A stretch of 64,000 bases of DNA from Anaerolineae bacterium. GTDB lineage: Bacteria; Chloroflexota; Anaerolineae; 4572-78; J111. The stretch covers positions 15,701-79,700 of the forward strand of contig JAHDWA010000050.1 in NCBI GenBank assembly GCA_023382535.1. The letters run 5' to 3'. The stretch's first letter is position 1. Each line of letters begins with the position of its first letter. The notes under the pieces were generated by a model. That model worked only from the letters and a program-made list of their open reading frames with translations. It was not told the origin of the DNA and did no database searches. Shown here piece after piece: positions 1 through 8,870 of the stretch. Position numbers and translations under genes: made by a program.

Positions 1-3000
1 TGAAATTGGCGCTGGTGTTGTTGGTCGGATTGGCCGGGCTGCTGTCAATCAATGTGTCCGGGGCGATGGTGTCAATCACAATCGCTTTGTTTGCGCCCAG
101 CGAGCCGGCGGCGCCCGGCGCGGGCAGGGTCAGGATCGCGTCGTTGCCGGAGGCATCCTGGATCGTCCCGCCGTTGAGGGACAGGGCAGTTGTACCGGTG
201 TAATCCAAATCGGGGGAATTATGGCCTGCCTGCACCGTGTAGTTGAAGGTCAGCGTGGCTGTGCCGCTGCCGCTGCTGTAGTCAACCACGGCGTCGGTGG
301 CGCCGGTTTCGAGGGTCAACTGGGGCGTGCCGGTTACGTTCACGGCTTCGCTGAAGGTGATCGTGACCGGGATGACTGCGCCGGCGGCGTAGGCCCCGTT
401 CGCGGCGGTCGAGGTGACATTCGTCACGCTGGGTTCGGTGGCGTCAATCACAATGTTCTTGTTTGCGCCCAGCGAGCCGGCGGCGCCCGGCGCGGGCAGG
501 GTCAGGCTGGCGTTGTTGAGGGCCGCGTCGCGGATCGTCCCGCCGTTGAGGGCCAGGGCGGCGGTGCTGACGTAGTCCAGGTCGGGCGAGGTATCTCCCG
601 GCTGGGTGGTGTAGTTGAAGGTCAGCGTGGTCGTGCCGCTGCCGCTGCTGTAATTGACTACCCGGTCGGTGGCGCCGGTTTCGAGCGTCAACTGCGGCGT
701 GCCGGTCACATTCACAATTTCGCTGAAAGTGATCGTCACCGGGATCAGCGCGCCGGTGCCGTAGCTGCCATTCGCGGCGGTCGAGGTAATGTTCGTGACC
801 GTCGGGGCGGCGGTGTCAATCACAATGTCCTTATTTGCGCCCAGCGAGCCGGTTGCGCCCGGTGTGGGCAAAGTCAGGGCGGCATTGTTGGTGACCGCGT
901 CCTGGATGGTCCCCCCGTTGAGGGCCAGGGAGGTTGTACCGACATAATCGAGGTCGCCGGAAGTGTCGCCGGCCTGGACGGTGTAGTTGAAAGTCAGCGT
1001 GGCCGTGCCGCTGCCGCTGGCGTAATTCACGGTTCGGTCGGTCGCGCCGGTTTCGAGGGTCAACTGCGGCGTGCCGGTCACGATCACGGCTTCACTAAAG
1101 GTGATAGTGACCGGAATGACTGCGCCGGTGGTGTAGCTGCCGTTGGCAGCGGTCGAGGTGACGTTTGTCACAGTTGGCGTGGTGTTATCCAGCACATAGT
1201 GCTGATCGAAGCCCACCGTCATATTGGTCAAGGGGTTGCCAGCCAGGTCAGTGATGGTTGGGGAAGCGGCAAAGTCCAGGTCTACCAGGCCATTGAAGTT
1301 GGCCAGGTTGCCACCTGAGACGGTCACATTGTACGTATCCGAACTGCCGCTGGTGAGTATCGTCTCGCCGGTGAGGGCCGGAACGGTGAAGTCCGTGCCG
1401 TCAACACCGCTGACATCCTCGCTAAAGACGGCCTGCCAGACCAATGTATCCGCATTGGTAGGAGTAGTGGCCGGGTTGAAGCGATTGAAGTTGGTTGCCA
1501 CGGGTGCGGTCGTGTCAATGTCAATATCGGCGTTGAACCCGAGCGAACCGGCTGTGCCTGGCGAGGCCAGGGTTAGGGTGGCAGCGTTGGTGGCAGCGTC
1601 CTCGATGGCGCCGCCGTTGAGAGTCAGGGCGCTGGTGCCGGTGTAATCCAGGTCGCCGACATTCTGACCCGAAGCGACGCTGTAATCAAAGGTCAACGTG
1701 GCTGTTCCGGCGCCGCTCACATAGCTGGCCGTTCCGCCAGAATTCAAAGCAAGGCTGGGTGTGCCGCCAGTGGTATCAACATTGACAATTTCGTTGAAGG
1801 TAACGCTGATATGAACAACATCCGTTGCGTTACAGTAGGTGGTGCCGCTGTTCAAGAGACAGCCGGTGTTGCTGGTGCTGGTCACGTTCGTCACCGTCGG
1901 GGCGGTCTTGTCAAGGGTGTAGACCTGACCCACGAAGGGCAGGCTGGTGGTGATGTCGTGCGACAGGCCGGTGTCGTTGACAAAGTTCAAACCGAGCGTG
2001 CCGTCGCCCGTGCCGGTGTTGGCGGTGATGTTCCAGGTTGTCGAGGGCGGCCCGCTCGTTTCGGTGACGCCGGTGATCGAAGCGCCAGTCACCCCGCCGC
2101 CCTGTACCAGGCTGAAGTTGCTCGCCGTCAGGTTGATGACCGCCTGGGCAAAGACAATCTGCCAGGTTACGGTCGCATTTTTGTTGGGGTTGGCGCTGGC
2201 GCGATTGAGCGAAACGACGCTCGTATCGGGCCGGTCAACCGGGGTAATCGTCGGGTTGGCTGCGCCGCCCACGGACGGGTCGTCGGTCAGCACACCGGCC
2301 AGCTCGTTGGAGAGGACCGTGCCCTGGTTGGAAATCTGGGTGGTGCCCAGCGGCAGTTGGGGACCGTTGACCGTCACCCGGAATTTGATGGTGACGCTCC
2401 TGGCCGGCGGCAGCGTGCCGATGGGGACATTGACGGTTTCGCCCGAGGCCATCGGCACAAGCGGCGGTAGTAAGTTGATCGGGCCGGCACTGCCAATCGC
2501 CGCCGTTGTGCCCGCAGCGTTGGTGGTTAGATGCTCTGGTAAATTAGTAATCAGGCTGGCGTTTTCTACCCTGTACGAGGTTTGTTTGATCATACCCGGA
2601 TCGCCCAGTAGCGTATTGAAGCGGTCGGTGGGGTTTGCGGGCAGGTTGGATTGAGCCAGAACTTGTGCAGCGGGAAACTGGATGTTTTCTGGCGACATCG
2701 CCAGGTTTGGTTGCGCACAAGCTGCGCCGCCTCCGAAGCCTGACGAATCGAAGGTTGCAGTGGAAGCGGACACTATCGTGTTACGGCTGCCGAGATAGGT
2801 AATGACCGCCGCTGTATCTGTCGCCGAACCGCCGTAGCTGGGCAGTCGAACCGTGCCATCGTTTCTTTGCCGCACGCGAATATCACCGGCTGCCAGAGAC
2901 CCACCGAGGGAATGTGTGAAGGTATTCCTTAGTGCTGGTGTGCTGTTGCCGATATCAGCGCAGAGGGAAGAAGTGTTTCCTGGTCCGGTTACTGCATTTT

Positions 3001-5659
3001 GAATAAGAAACCCAACATTCGTATTCGACGTGCCGTCCAACTTAATGTCAACAATATTTCCTGTGACGGTTACATTGTTTGTCCCATTCCCATCCTGGCC
3101 GGCTTGCACGAGAAGCGACCGCTGTGTTCCGGCGTAGTCAATGTTGTTGTTGAGGATGGCGACATTCATTGTGCCGCCGCCCGCATTGTTTACGAAAACC
3201 GCATCAGCAGTGAGATTGTTGGCAACGGAGATGTTGTTATTCCTGATAAAAGCGTCGAAGGTGAACCCGGTATCAAATGCCGATCCGGTCAAGCTTACGG
3301 CAACAAAATCTCCGGTGGCTACACTACTTAGGATGTTGTTATCAATATCAAGATTAACGTTGCTATTGTCTCCGGCGCTGACCGAGATCTGATCGTTATT
3401 TCCACTTGAGGTACTATTCTTCACCGTCAGGTTCATCGTCGCAGTATCAAAGGCATCAGCCACGATACCGCCGCTAAAATTATTGGTGGAAGCCACGCCA
3501 CTATCAAATGTAATGGTTGTGTTCATTGCCCCGCGAATGCCGAACAGGTAGCCACTGCCAAGAACACCCGTAGTGGCACTGCCTCCGTTAATCGTGATTG
3601 TTCCAGTCGTGGATTGTGGCAGGTCTCCGGGAAGATTATTGTTGTTCTGGATATTTACATTGTCATCGCCGCTGCTGGTAATAGTGGTATTGTTAATTGT
3701 GGATATGCCAACCATGTTATAGAAATGGATGCCATCCTCATCGGCTCCATTACCAACATTAAGCATGGTGCTGTTGTTGTAGGAAAAGTTGGAAACATTG
3801 TGACCATTGATTCCCTGTTCAGCACTTCCGGTGATATCAATATTATCGAGCGTAGCCCCGTTTACACTTTGAAGGTGGATAACAGCATTATCGGCAGTGT
3901 TATTACCGAGCGAAAGTCCGGTCGGCGCGGCAGGAAAATCTGTTGTGCAAGCGTTGGTAAAGGTCATGTTCTTGAGCGAAAGGTTGCTGGTGCTTATGAA
4001 TTCCGCGCCACGTGTGCTGATGTTTTGGATGGTGCCGCCGGAACCATTCGTTGTGCCTATACCAACAACTTTCAAGCCACCACTACTGCCAGTGGTATTC
4101 AGGATAATTCCCTTCGTTGCTCCGTTGGCAGAGATGCTGCGGAACTCCAGATTGTTTGCGCCGATGGTCGTATTAGCTACATTGAGCGCCGTGCCGGTGG
4201 TGGTCGTCAGCGTATTGACCAGCGCGCCGGTCGCCGCCGGGTTGCAGGGGTTCTCGTCGCAAACCTGGACCGTGCCGCCGTTGGTGGCGGTGAAGGCCGC
4301 ATTTGTCCCACTGTTCACCACCAGCCCGCCGGCGATGGTCACGGTGGCGTTGTCATTGTTGTCGAGCAAAACTCCCGTGCCGGTGTCGTTGATCGGGCCG
4401 GTCAAACTGACCGTACCGCCGCTGCGGTTGGCTATCGAGATCGAGCGCCCGGCCGTGTTGGTCACGCTCGCGCCAAAGCTGACGGCGCCGTTCCCGCCGT
4501 TCAAATTCAGGTCCGTGCCCGAGACGCCGGTCAGGCTTACATCCGAACCGACCGTGAGGTTGTTGATACCTGTGCCGGTGATGCCCGCACCCGACGTGCC
4601 GGAAATCGTCAGGCCGCGAATCGTGTTGGCTTCATTGAGCGTGACCGCATTTCCGGCGCCGTTCTGGATCGTGGTGGCGCTGCCGCCCGGACTCATCGCC
4701 GGGAACGAGGGGCTGCCGGTCGGCGGGATCAGGCCGGTGAGGGTTGAAAGTGACTGGCTGGCATCCTGCCCGATGAGGCGCTGCCCGCTCAACAGGGTCA
4801 CGCCGCCAGCGTAGGCCGTGCCGCTTTCAAAGATAAAAATGTTGTCGTTGGCCGCCGGGTTGTTGCCCGTGCCGTTGTTGAAGCCATTAAACGCCGCCAG
4901 CGTGCTGAAGGGGTTGGAGAGGCGGCCGCAGCCGGCGGCGGTACAGGCCGGAGCAGTGTTGTTGATGAACCAGACCATGCCGCTGACGGTAATCGAAACC
5001 GTGGCGGTGCGGTTCGCCGCCGCGCTGGGAGCATTGGGGTTGTCGGCCAGAGTATAGGTGAAGGTATCGGTCCCCTCGAAGCCGGCCGGCGGGTCGTAAG
5101 TGAACTGGCCCATATTCGGGCCGGAGGTGGTCATCGAAACTGTCCCGCCATTGGCGGTGTTGGCCTGGAAGCTGCTGATGGTGGCCGCCGGGTTGAGGCC
5201 CAAATAGTCGTTAGCGGTGACGCTGAAGGGCGTGCTGAGAGTAGCCGAATTGATCGAGACGTTGCCGACGACTGTCACCGGGAAAGTATCGTTGGCCCCG
5301 ACCGGCGACGCCGCCACCGAACCGCCGACCAGGGTGGTGTTCGAGTCAATCGTATCCGTGTAGACCACGCCGGTCGCCGGGTCCGGGCCAGTGTTGGTGA
5401 TGGCGACAGTGTATTCGATGGTCTCGCCGGGATCGGCCTGGTTATCGCCGTCGTCGCCGATGAGCGCATCCACTTTGGTCGCCAGGAACGCCGGAACATA
5501 CAGCGGCGCTGCGCTGACAACCGCCACCACGCCCGGTATCGCGACCGCCGCAATCAAAAAGAATAACAGCATCCGCCAGGGGTGTACTTGGACACGTCTG
5601 GATAACCGGCCCGATTTTACGCTACGCCGACGCTTGAGGAAATGGTTGAAAAGTGACAT
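1..5659 (-). CDS. Giant secreted/surface repeat protein, C-terminus beyond window
   Basis: The frame is open without a stop from ATG at 5659 (AGGAG 8 nt upstream) to the left edge, at least 1886 codons. The N-terminus has a basic stretch and a hydrophobic segment (about residues 30-50, ending AVVSAAP) that fits a signal peptide. A DUF11-like domain follows (about 60-110, TNTGPDPATGVVYTD), then a cadherin-like Ig domain (about 125-195, ending GTDTFTYTLAD). A long Asn/Gly/Thr-rich region (about 230-970) reads like a right-handed beta-helix. After about residue 1260 there are near-identical 124-residue Ig-like repeats (VTITFSEAVNVTGTPQLTLE). Such proteins are usually exported adhesins or cell-surface filaments; the function here is inferred from architecture only. 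No sorting signal can be seen because the C-terminus is missing. It is a single gene: the many plus-strand frames across it are mirror artefacts of its repetitive GC-rich codons. Confidence 0.9.
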   Translation of the reverse strand, partial: MSLFNHFLKRRRSVKSGRLSRRVQVHPWRMLLFFLIAAVAIPGVVAVVSAAPLYVPAFLATKVDALIGDDGDNQADPGETIEYTVAITNTGPDPATGVVYTDTIDSNTTLVGGSVAASPVGANDTFPVTVVGNVSINSATLSTPFSVTANDYLGLNPAATISSFQANTANGGTVSMTTSGPNMGQFTYDPPAGFEGTDTFTYTLADNPNAPSAAANRTATVSITVSGMVWFINNTAPACTAAGCGRLSNPFSTLAAFNGFNNGTGNNPAANDNIFIFESGTAYAGGVTLLSGQRLIGQDASQSLSTLTGLIPPTGSPSFPAMSPGGSATTIQNGAGNAVTLNEANTIRGLTISGTSGAGITGTGINNLTVGSDVSLTGVSGTDLNLNGGNGAVSFGASVTNTAGRSISIANRSGGTVSLTGPINDTGTGVLLDNNDNATVTIAGGLVVNSGTNAAFTATNGGTVQVCDENPCNPAATGALVNTLTTTTGTALNVANTTIGANNLEFRSISANGATKGIILNTTGSSGGLKVVGIGTTNGSGGTIQNISTRGAEFISTSNLSLKNMTFTNACTTDFPAAPTGLSLGNNTADNAVIHLQSVNGATLDNIDITGSAEQGINGHNVSNFSYNNSTMLNVGNGADEDGIHFYNMVGISTINNTTITSSGDDNVNIQNNNNLPGDLPQSTTGTITINGGSATTGVLGSGYLFGIRGAMNTTITFDSGVASTNNFSGGIVADAFDTATMNLTVKNSTSSGNNDQISVSAGDNSNVNLDIDNNILSSVATGDFVAVSLTGSAFDTGFTFDAFIRNNNISVANNLTADAVFVNNAGGGTMNVAILNNNIDYAGTQRSLLVQAGQDGNGTNNVTVTGNIVDIKLDGTSNTNVGFLIQNAVTGPGNTSSLCADIGNSTPALRNTFTHSLGGSLAAGDIRVRQRNDGTVRLPSYGGSATDTAAVITYLGSRNTIVSASTATFDSSGFGGGAACAQPNLAMSPENIQFPAAQVLAQSNLPANPTDRFNTLLGDPGMIKQTSYRVENASLITNLPEHLTTNAAGTTAAIGSAGPINLLPPLVPMASGETVNVPIGTLPPARSVTIKFRVTVNGPQLPLGTTQISNQGTVLSNELAGVLTDDPSVGGAANPTITPVDRPDTSVVSLNRASANPNKNATVTWQIVFAQAVINLTASNFSLVQGGGVTGASITGVTETSGPPSTTWNITANTGTGDGTLGLNFVNDTGLSHDITTSLPFVGQVYTLDKTAPTVTNVTSTSNTGCLLNSGTTYCNATDVVHISVTFNEIVNVDTTGGTPSLALNSGGTASYVSGAGTATLTFDYSVASGQNVGDLDYTGTSALTLNGGAIEDAATNAATLTLASPGTAGSLGFNADIDIDTTAPVATNFNRFNPATTPTNADTLVWQAVFSEDVSGVDGTDFTVPALTGETILTSGSSDTYNVTVSGGNLANFNGLVDLDFAASPTITDLAGNPLTNMTVGFDQHYVLDNTTPTVTNVTSTAANGSYTTGAVIPVTITFSEAVIVTGTPQLTLETGATDRTVNYASGSGTATLTFNYTVQAGDTSGDLDYVGTTSLALNGGTIQDAVTNNAALTLPTPGATGSLGANKDIVIDTAAPTVTNITSTAANGSYGTGALIPVTITFSEIVNVTGTPQLTLETGATDRVVNYSSGSGTTTLTFNYTTQPGDTSPDLDYVSTAALALNGGTIRDAALNNASLTLPAPGAAGSLGANKNIVIDATEPSVTNVTSTAANGAYAAGAVIPVTITFSEAVNVTGTPQLTLETGATDAVVDYSSGSGTATLTFNYTVQAGHNSPDLDYTGTTALSLNGGTIQDASGNDAILTLPAPGAAGSLGANKAIVIDTIAPDTLIDSSPANPTNNTSANF
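72..1187 (-). repeat. Three tandem 372-bp repeats encoding Ig-like units
   Basis: The motif tcaatcacaat followed by tttgcgcccagcgagcc recurs at 72, 444 and 816, exactly 372 bp (124 codons) apart, so each copy keeps frame. A more diverged fourth copy begins near 1516, separated from the others by a different Ig-like domain. The high nucleotide identity suggests recent amplification or gene conversion inside the surface-protein gene. Confidence 0.9.
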
Positions 5660-6080
5660 GGGAGACTCCTGGAGTAAGCAAGAAACTGCGCTCGATTGAT
5701 TGGTTTAGACACGGCAAACTATAGGGGTTTTCACGGTTTTAATGAGATGATAAGTCGAACTGAGAAGTAGTTAGACAGTAAGGCCTTACCGCCAAAAAAA
5801 CCGCAGATGATGGCTAAGCCGAGACTCATCACCCTCTTACGGCTCTGGTTTTTGATCACAGCGGACTGAAAAGATACAAATTTGTTCGGCAATTATTCCC
5901 TTTGGGAAGCAGCAAGACGGTCAGGGGGGTTGATACAACATATCATGAGACAGCCGGTTTGTCAATGGGGCTGACAGGCCATTTCAAGCTCGGATATATT
6001 ATGTATCAGTGTAACACAGCTTCGTTTGAAATCGGTTTGAAAAGGCTCTCCTGAGTTTATCGAAGGGCCGATGGAAGAAA
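5660..6080. other. Gene-free spacer upstream of the giant surface protein
   Basis: About 420 bp of AT-richer DNA without a convincing coding frame on either strand. It must carry the promoter of the minus-strand gene at 5659, but no clear -35/-10 pair stood out. Near 6049-6069 lies a stretch, cctgagtttatcgaaggg, resembling a short intergenic repeat seen in many bacterial genomes (from memory, not searched). Confidence 0.5.
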
Positions 6081-6124
6081 GCCCGCCTATCTAACCGGCC
6101 TAAAGGCCGGTTAGATAGGCGGGC
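6081..6124 (-). terminator. Perfect 20-bp hairpin, likely terminator or repeat element
   Basis: Arms 6081-6100 and 6105-6124 are perfectly complementary, with a 4-nt loop (taaa). On the minus strand the hairpin is followed by TTTCTTCC, so it could end transcripts from the sugar kinase at 6315-7403. The unusually long perfect stem is equally compatible with a dispersed palindromic repeat (REP- or MITE-like). Confidence 0.6.
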
Positions 6125-6128
6125 TAAA

Positions 6129-6251
6129 TTAGGTCAACTTCGGCAGGGCACGAGCAATCAGGCCGAGCAGCCGCGACCGGATGACGCTGTCGCAGCGCCA
6201 AATCTGGGCCATCTGAGTCAGGCTGAGATCAAGCTCTCTTCTGGTTACAGG
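6129..6251 (-). pseudogene. C-terminal relic of a 6-phosphogluconate dehydrogenase-like enzyme
   Basis: Between in-frame stops at 6252-6254 and 6129-6131 the minus strand reads about 40 residues including LSLTQMAQIWRCDSVIRSR. This matches the conserved 6-phosphogluconate dehydrogenase region usually written as xIAxIWRGGCIIRSxxL. The Arg-Gly-Gly-Cys core has decayed to RCDS, there is no start codon, and the rest of the enzyme is missing. It lies 64 bp beyond the sugar kinase, so it may be what is left of a sugar-acid dehydrogenase once belonging to this catabolic locus. The family call rests on one motif. Confidence 0.5.
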
Positions 6252-6314
6252 TTAGCCCGTTGAAAGTTGCAGATTACCCTTGCCCTCGACCTGCCATCTT
6301 CAAATATAACCCGA

Positions 6315-7403
6315 TCATCGCTGAATCCGGGCCGAGCCGCCCTGGGCGAACGCCCGCACCTGCTCTACGGTCGCCATCGTCGTGTCGCCGGGGAAGGTGG
6401 TCAGCAGCGCCCCGTGCGCCCAGCCCAGGTTGACCGCTTCCTGCTCAGATGCGCCGGTCAACAGCCCGTAGAAAAAGCCCGCGGCATAGCCGTCGCCGCC
6501 GCCGACACGGTCCAGCACGTCCAACTCGCAGGTCGGCGCCTGATAAGTCTGGCCGTTGATCCAGGCGACCGCGCTCCAGCTATGGCGGTTAGTCGAGTGG
6601 ACCTCGCGCAGCGTGGTCGCCACGACCTTGACGTTCGGGTACATGGCGGTCACTTTGTCAATCATGCCAAAGAAAACACTTGGATCAAGCTTGGATTTGG
6701 CTGCGACCTCGGGTCCGGCGATCCCAAGACCCATCTGCAGGTCCTCTTCATTGCCGACGATCACGTCAACGTTTTCCACGATACGCTTGAGTATTTTCAG
6801 GGCGACCTCGTGCCCGCCCCACAGGTTCCACAGCTTGGCGCGGTAGTTGAGGTCAAGGGAGGTGACAGCGCCGGCAGCCTTGGCTGCCTGCATCCCCTCG
6901 CTGATCAGTTCGCCCGTGGTCTCGGACAGTGCGGCGAAGATGCCCCCGCTGTGGAACCAACGGACGCCGCCCGCAAAGATCTTGTCCCAGTCGAAATCAC
7001 CTGGCTTGAGCTGCGCGCCGGCTTCATTGCTGCGGTTGTAAAAAACCACCGGCGCACGCACGCCCTGCCCGCGGTCGCTGTAGACCGTAGCCATGTTCGG
7101 ACCGGTTACGCCGTTGTGCTTGAAGTGCTTGTAGAAGGGGGTGACGCCCATAGCCCGCACCCGTTCGGCGATCAGGTCGCCAATGGGATAGTCAACCATC
7201 GCGGTGGCGATGCCGGTCTTCAAACGGAAGCAGTCGGCCAGGTTGGCGGCCACATTGAACTCACCGCCGCTCACGTGAATATCACAATGGGTGGCCTTCC
7301 GAAAGGGGATGATCCCCGGGTCCAGGCGATGAATCAGCGCGCCGAGCGATACCAGGTCGAGCGCTCCTTCAGCGGCCGGTTTCAGATTTAAACCATAACT
7401 CAT
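6315..7403 (-). CDS. PfkB-family sugar kinase, 2-keto-3-deoxygluconate kinase-like
   Basis: A 362-residue ribokinase/PfkB-fold protein. The N-terminal substrate signature appears as HVSGGEFNVAANLA (about residues 45-60). The C-terminal PfkB signature is DRVGGGDGYAAGFFYG, with the Asp of GGGD acting as catalytic base in this family and the glycines forming the anion hole. It would phosphorylate a sugar or sugar acid with ATP in the cytoplasm. 2-keto-3-deoxygluconate is the best guess, because the GH88 hydrolase and dehydrogenase encoded 1.5-3 kb away would feed unsaturated uronates towards that intermediate. The substrate is not provable from sequence; fructokinase or other ribokinase-like activities remain possible. 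It is transcribed alone on the minus strand, with a candidate terminator at 6081-6124. Its length is slightly above the usual 310-340 residues. Confidence 0.8.
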   Translation of the reverse strand: MSYGLNLKPAAEGALDLVSLGALIHRLDPGIIPFRKATHCDIHVSGGEFNVAANLADCFRLKTGIATAMVDYPIGDLIAERVRAMGVTPFYKHFKHNGVTGPNMATVYSDRGQGVRAPVVFYNRSNEAGAQLKPGDFDWDKIFAGGVRWFHSGGIFAALSETTGELISEGMQAAKAAGAVTSLDLNYRAKLWNLWGGHEVALKILKRIVENVDVIVGNEEDLQMGLGIAGPEVAAKSKLDPSVFFGMIDKVTAMYPNVKVVATTLREVHSTNRHSWSAVAWINGQTYQAPTCELDVLDRVGGGDGYAAGFFYGLLTGASEQEAVNLGWAHGALLTTFPGDTTMATVEQVRAFAQGGSARIQR

Positions 7404-7514
7404 TATTTATTCCTCACTTTGTATAGTTTTTCGCCGGCCCAGGCCACCTAGAGGATGCCTTCGTCCTCCCGGTCCTGCCAGTCAGCCGGGTTAATAGTAA
7501 TCGGATCGAGATAA

Positions 7515-8025
7515 CTAGACCTCACCACCCGGCGGCGTCCGCAGAAACTCGTCTACCACCAGGGCAGCCGTTCCCACCCTGCGGTGAGCCAACTGCTGGC
7601 GAATGATGCCAGGTACATGAGGCGCACCAGGCTGGTGATCCCAACGCATGGTTCATAAAGTATTGTTGCCAGATCTGTTTGAGGGGTACCTCCTTCCAGC
7701 CGAGGGTGGCCGAACTTACCCAGATCTCCGGGCCTGATCCACGATCCCGGGTATCCCTACACCGATCCCCAAGAGAGTCATGGCGCGTTCGCGGGCCTGC
7801 TCGATGGCTGCGGCGGTCAACACCTCCGCCTGGGCCAGGACGGTCTCCTGGCTGCTGTGAACTGAGGGGAACACCGAGCGTTCCCAAAGCGGTTGCACAC
7901 ACAGGTTGGTCAGCACCCGCATCGCTTTGGAAAGCAGCGTCTGACGCCACGGATCGCGTAGCAAAACTGAGGTGTTCTGCCGGCGAGCTTCTTTCTGGTG
8001 AGAGAATGGCACCTTATCACGAACA
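7515..8025 (-). pseudogene. Decayed ROK-family transcriptional regulator
   Basis: Pieces of one ROK (NagC/XylR-type) repressor occur in order on the minus strand but in different frames. Near 7960-8010 is the N-terminal leader HQKEARRQNTSVLLR that normally precedes the winged helix. Near 7740-7790 is the ROK motif LLGIGVGIPGIVDQ. Next comes SATLGWKEVPLKQIWQQ (near 7660-7710). A C-terminal-like end, VGTAALVVDEFLRTPPG, stops at 7515. The helix-turn-helix and the zinc-binding centre are missing, and at least two frameshifts separate the fragments. It diverges from the intact GntR regulator at 8193, so the locus appears to have had two regulators and lost one. The remaining 110 bp to the kinase start hold no gene. 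Confidence 0.7.
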
Positions 8026-8127
8026 GAGAGTTTTGTCAAGTGCGTGCGTTTAAGCAGGGTAGGGCAATCGCATCTTAAGGGGGTAGAACTTTGAGAAGGG
8101 AAGTTCCACCGGTGCCCCATAGTCTTT

Positions 8128-8154
8128 TTGACATAGCTTCCTCCTGGTTATAAT
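8128..8154 (+). promoter_or_regulatory. Candidate sigma-70 promoter of the GntR operon
   Basis: TTGACA (8128-8133) and TATAAT (8149-8154) are both consensus hexamers, with a 15-bp spacer that is slightly short. They lie 39 bp upstream of the GntR start codon at 8193, and the -10 box touches the palindrome at 8153-8172. Confidence 0.7.
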
Positions 8155-8172
8155 ATAGGATATATCCTATAT
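8153..8172. promoter_or_regulatory. 20-bp perfect palindromic operator
   Basis: atataggatatatcctatat is a perfect inverted repeat centred at 8162/8163. It begins at the end of the -10 box and covers the expected transcription start, which suits a repressor site. GntR/FCD regulators often bind palindromes in their own promoter, so autoregulation by the gene at 8193 is the simplest inference. The relic ROK regulator is an alternative former user. Confidence 0.7.
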
Positions 8173-8192
8173 GATTTGAATTAAGGAGAGAT

Positions 8193-8870
8193 ATGTTGTC
8201 TCTGCCAGCATCCTCAACACCTCATCGGACTAAAGAAGAATATGCCTACGATACACTCCGCGCCGCCATCATGCGCTGCGAGTTGAAACCCGGCCAAAAG
8301 CTGATCATTGACACGCTCAGCCTGGAGCTAAATATTAGCCCGATTCCTATCCGGGCAGCCCTGCAACGACTGCAAGCAGAAGGCTTGGTCGAAATAATTC
8401 CCCATACGGGGGCACTTGTCTCTCCTATTTCACCTGATCTCAATACCGAAATTTTCATCCTGCTCGAAACATTGGAAAGTGCGGCCGTTCGCCTGGCCTG
8501 CGAAAAAGTCACGCCGGCCGACTTGGCCCATTTGCGAAAATTCGTCGCGGCGATGGAGGAAGCTTGCCAGCGGGGTGATAAGGAGCAGTGGTCTCGCTTA
8601 AACAGCGAATTTCACAAGGCCGTGGCGGGTATCACCGGCATGAAGATGTTAATGGAGTTCACCGCTCGTGTTTTTGATAGTTGGAATCGCCTGCAGCACT
8701 GTTACCTCAAGTCAATCGTATCTGTCCGTATGCCTCAGGCTCAGACCGAACATCAGCAGATGCTCCAACTCCTGGAACGCCGGGAGCCCGAGGCGTTGGT
8801 GGCCCTTGTGGCCCGGCATAACCGCCAGGCCAGGGCGGCTTATGAGGGATTGCTGCGCCCAGAGGAATGA
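8193..8870 (+). CDS. GntR-family regulator with FCD ligand-binding domain
   Basis: A 225-residue cytoplasmic transcription factor. Residues about 14-80 form the winged helix (YDTLRAAIMRCELKPGQKL, then SPIPIRAALQRLQAEGLVEI), and residues about 90-215 form the all-helical FCD domain. The conserved acidic and His residues that usually hold a metal are visible in FHKAVAG and EHQQML. FCD proteins commonly sense sugar acids such as glucuronate or gluconate. ATG at 8193 is preceded by AAGGAG (8183-8188). The stop overlaps the start of the GH88 gene (ATGA, 8867-8870), so regulator, hydrolase and dehydrogenase form one operon, probably autoregulated through the palindrome at 8153-8172. Uronate responsiveness is inferred from context. 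Confidence 0.88.
   Translation: MLSLPASSTPHRTKEEYAYDTLRAAIMRCELKPGQKLIIDTLSLELNISPIPIRAALQRLQAEGLVEIIPHTGALVSPISPDLNTEIFILLETLESAAVRLACEKVTPADLAHLRKFVAAMEEACQRGDKEQWSRLNSEFHKAVAGITGMKMLMEFTARVFDSWNRLQHCYLKSIVSVRMPQAQTEHQQMLQLLERREPEALVALVARHNRQARAAYEGLLRPEE

Noticed and set aside
72..1187. Tandem 372-bp units as a CRISPR array or satellite
   Set aside because: Units are far too long, lack spacers and keep a coding frame for Ig-like domains.
221..1646. Long plus-strand frames across the surface-protein repeats
   Set aside because: They are antisense mirrors of the real minus-strand gene; composition is Gly/Arg/Val rich and there is no ribosome-binding site or domain.
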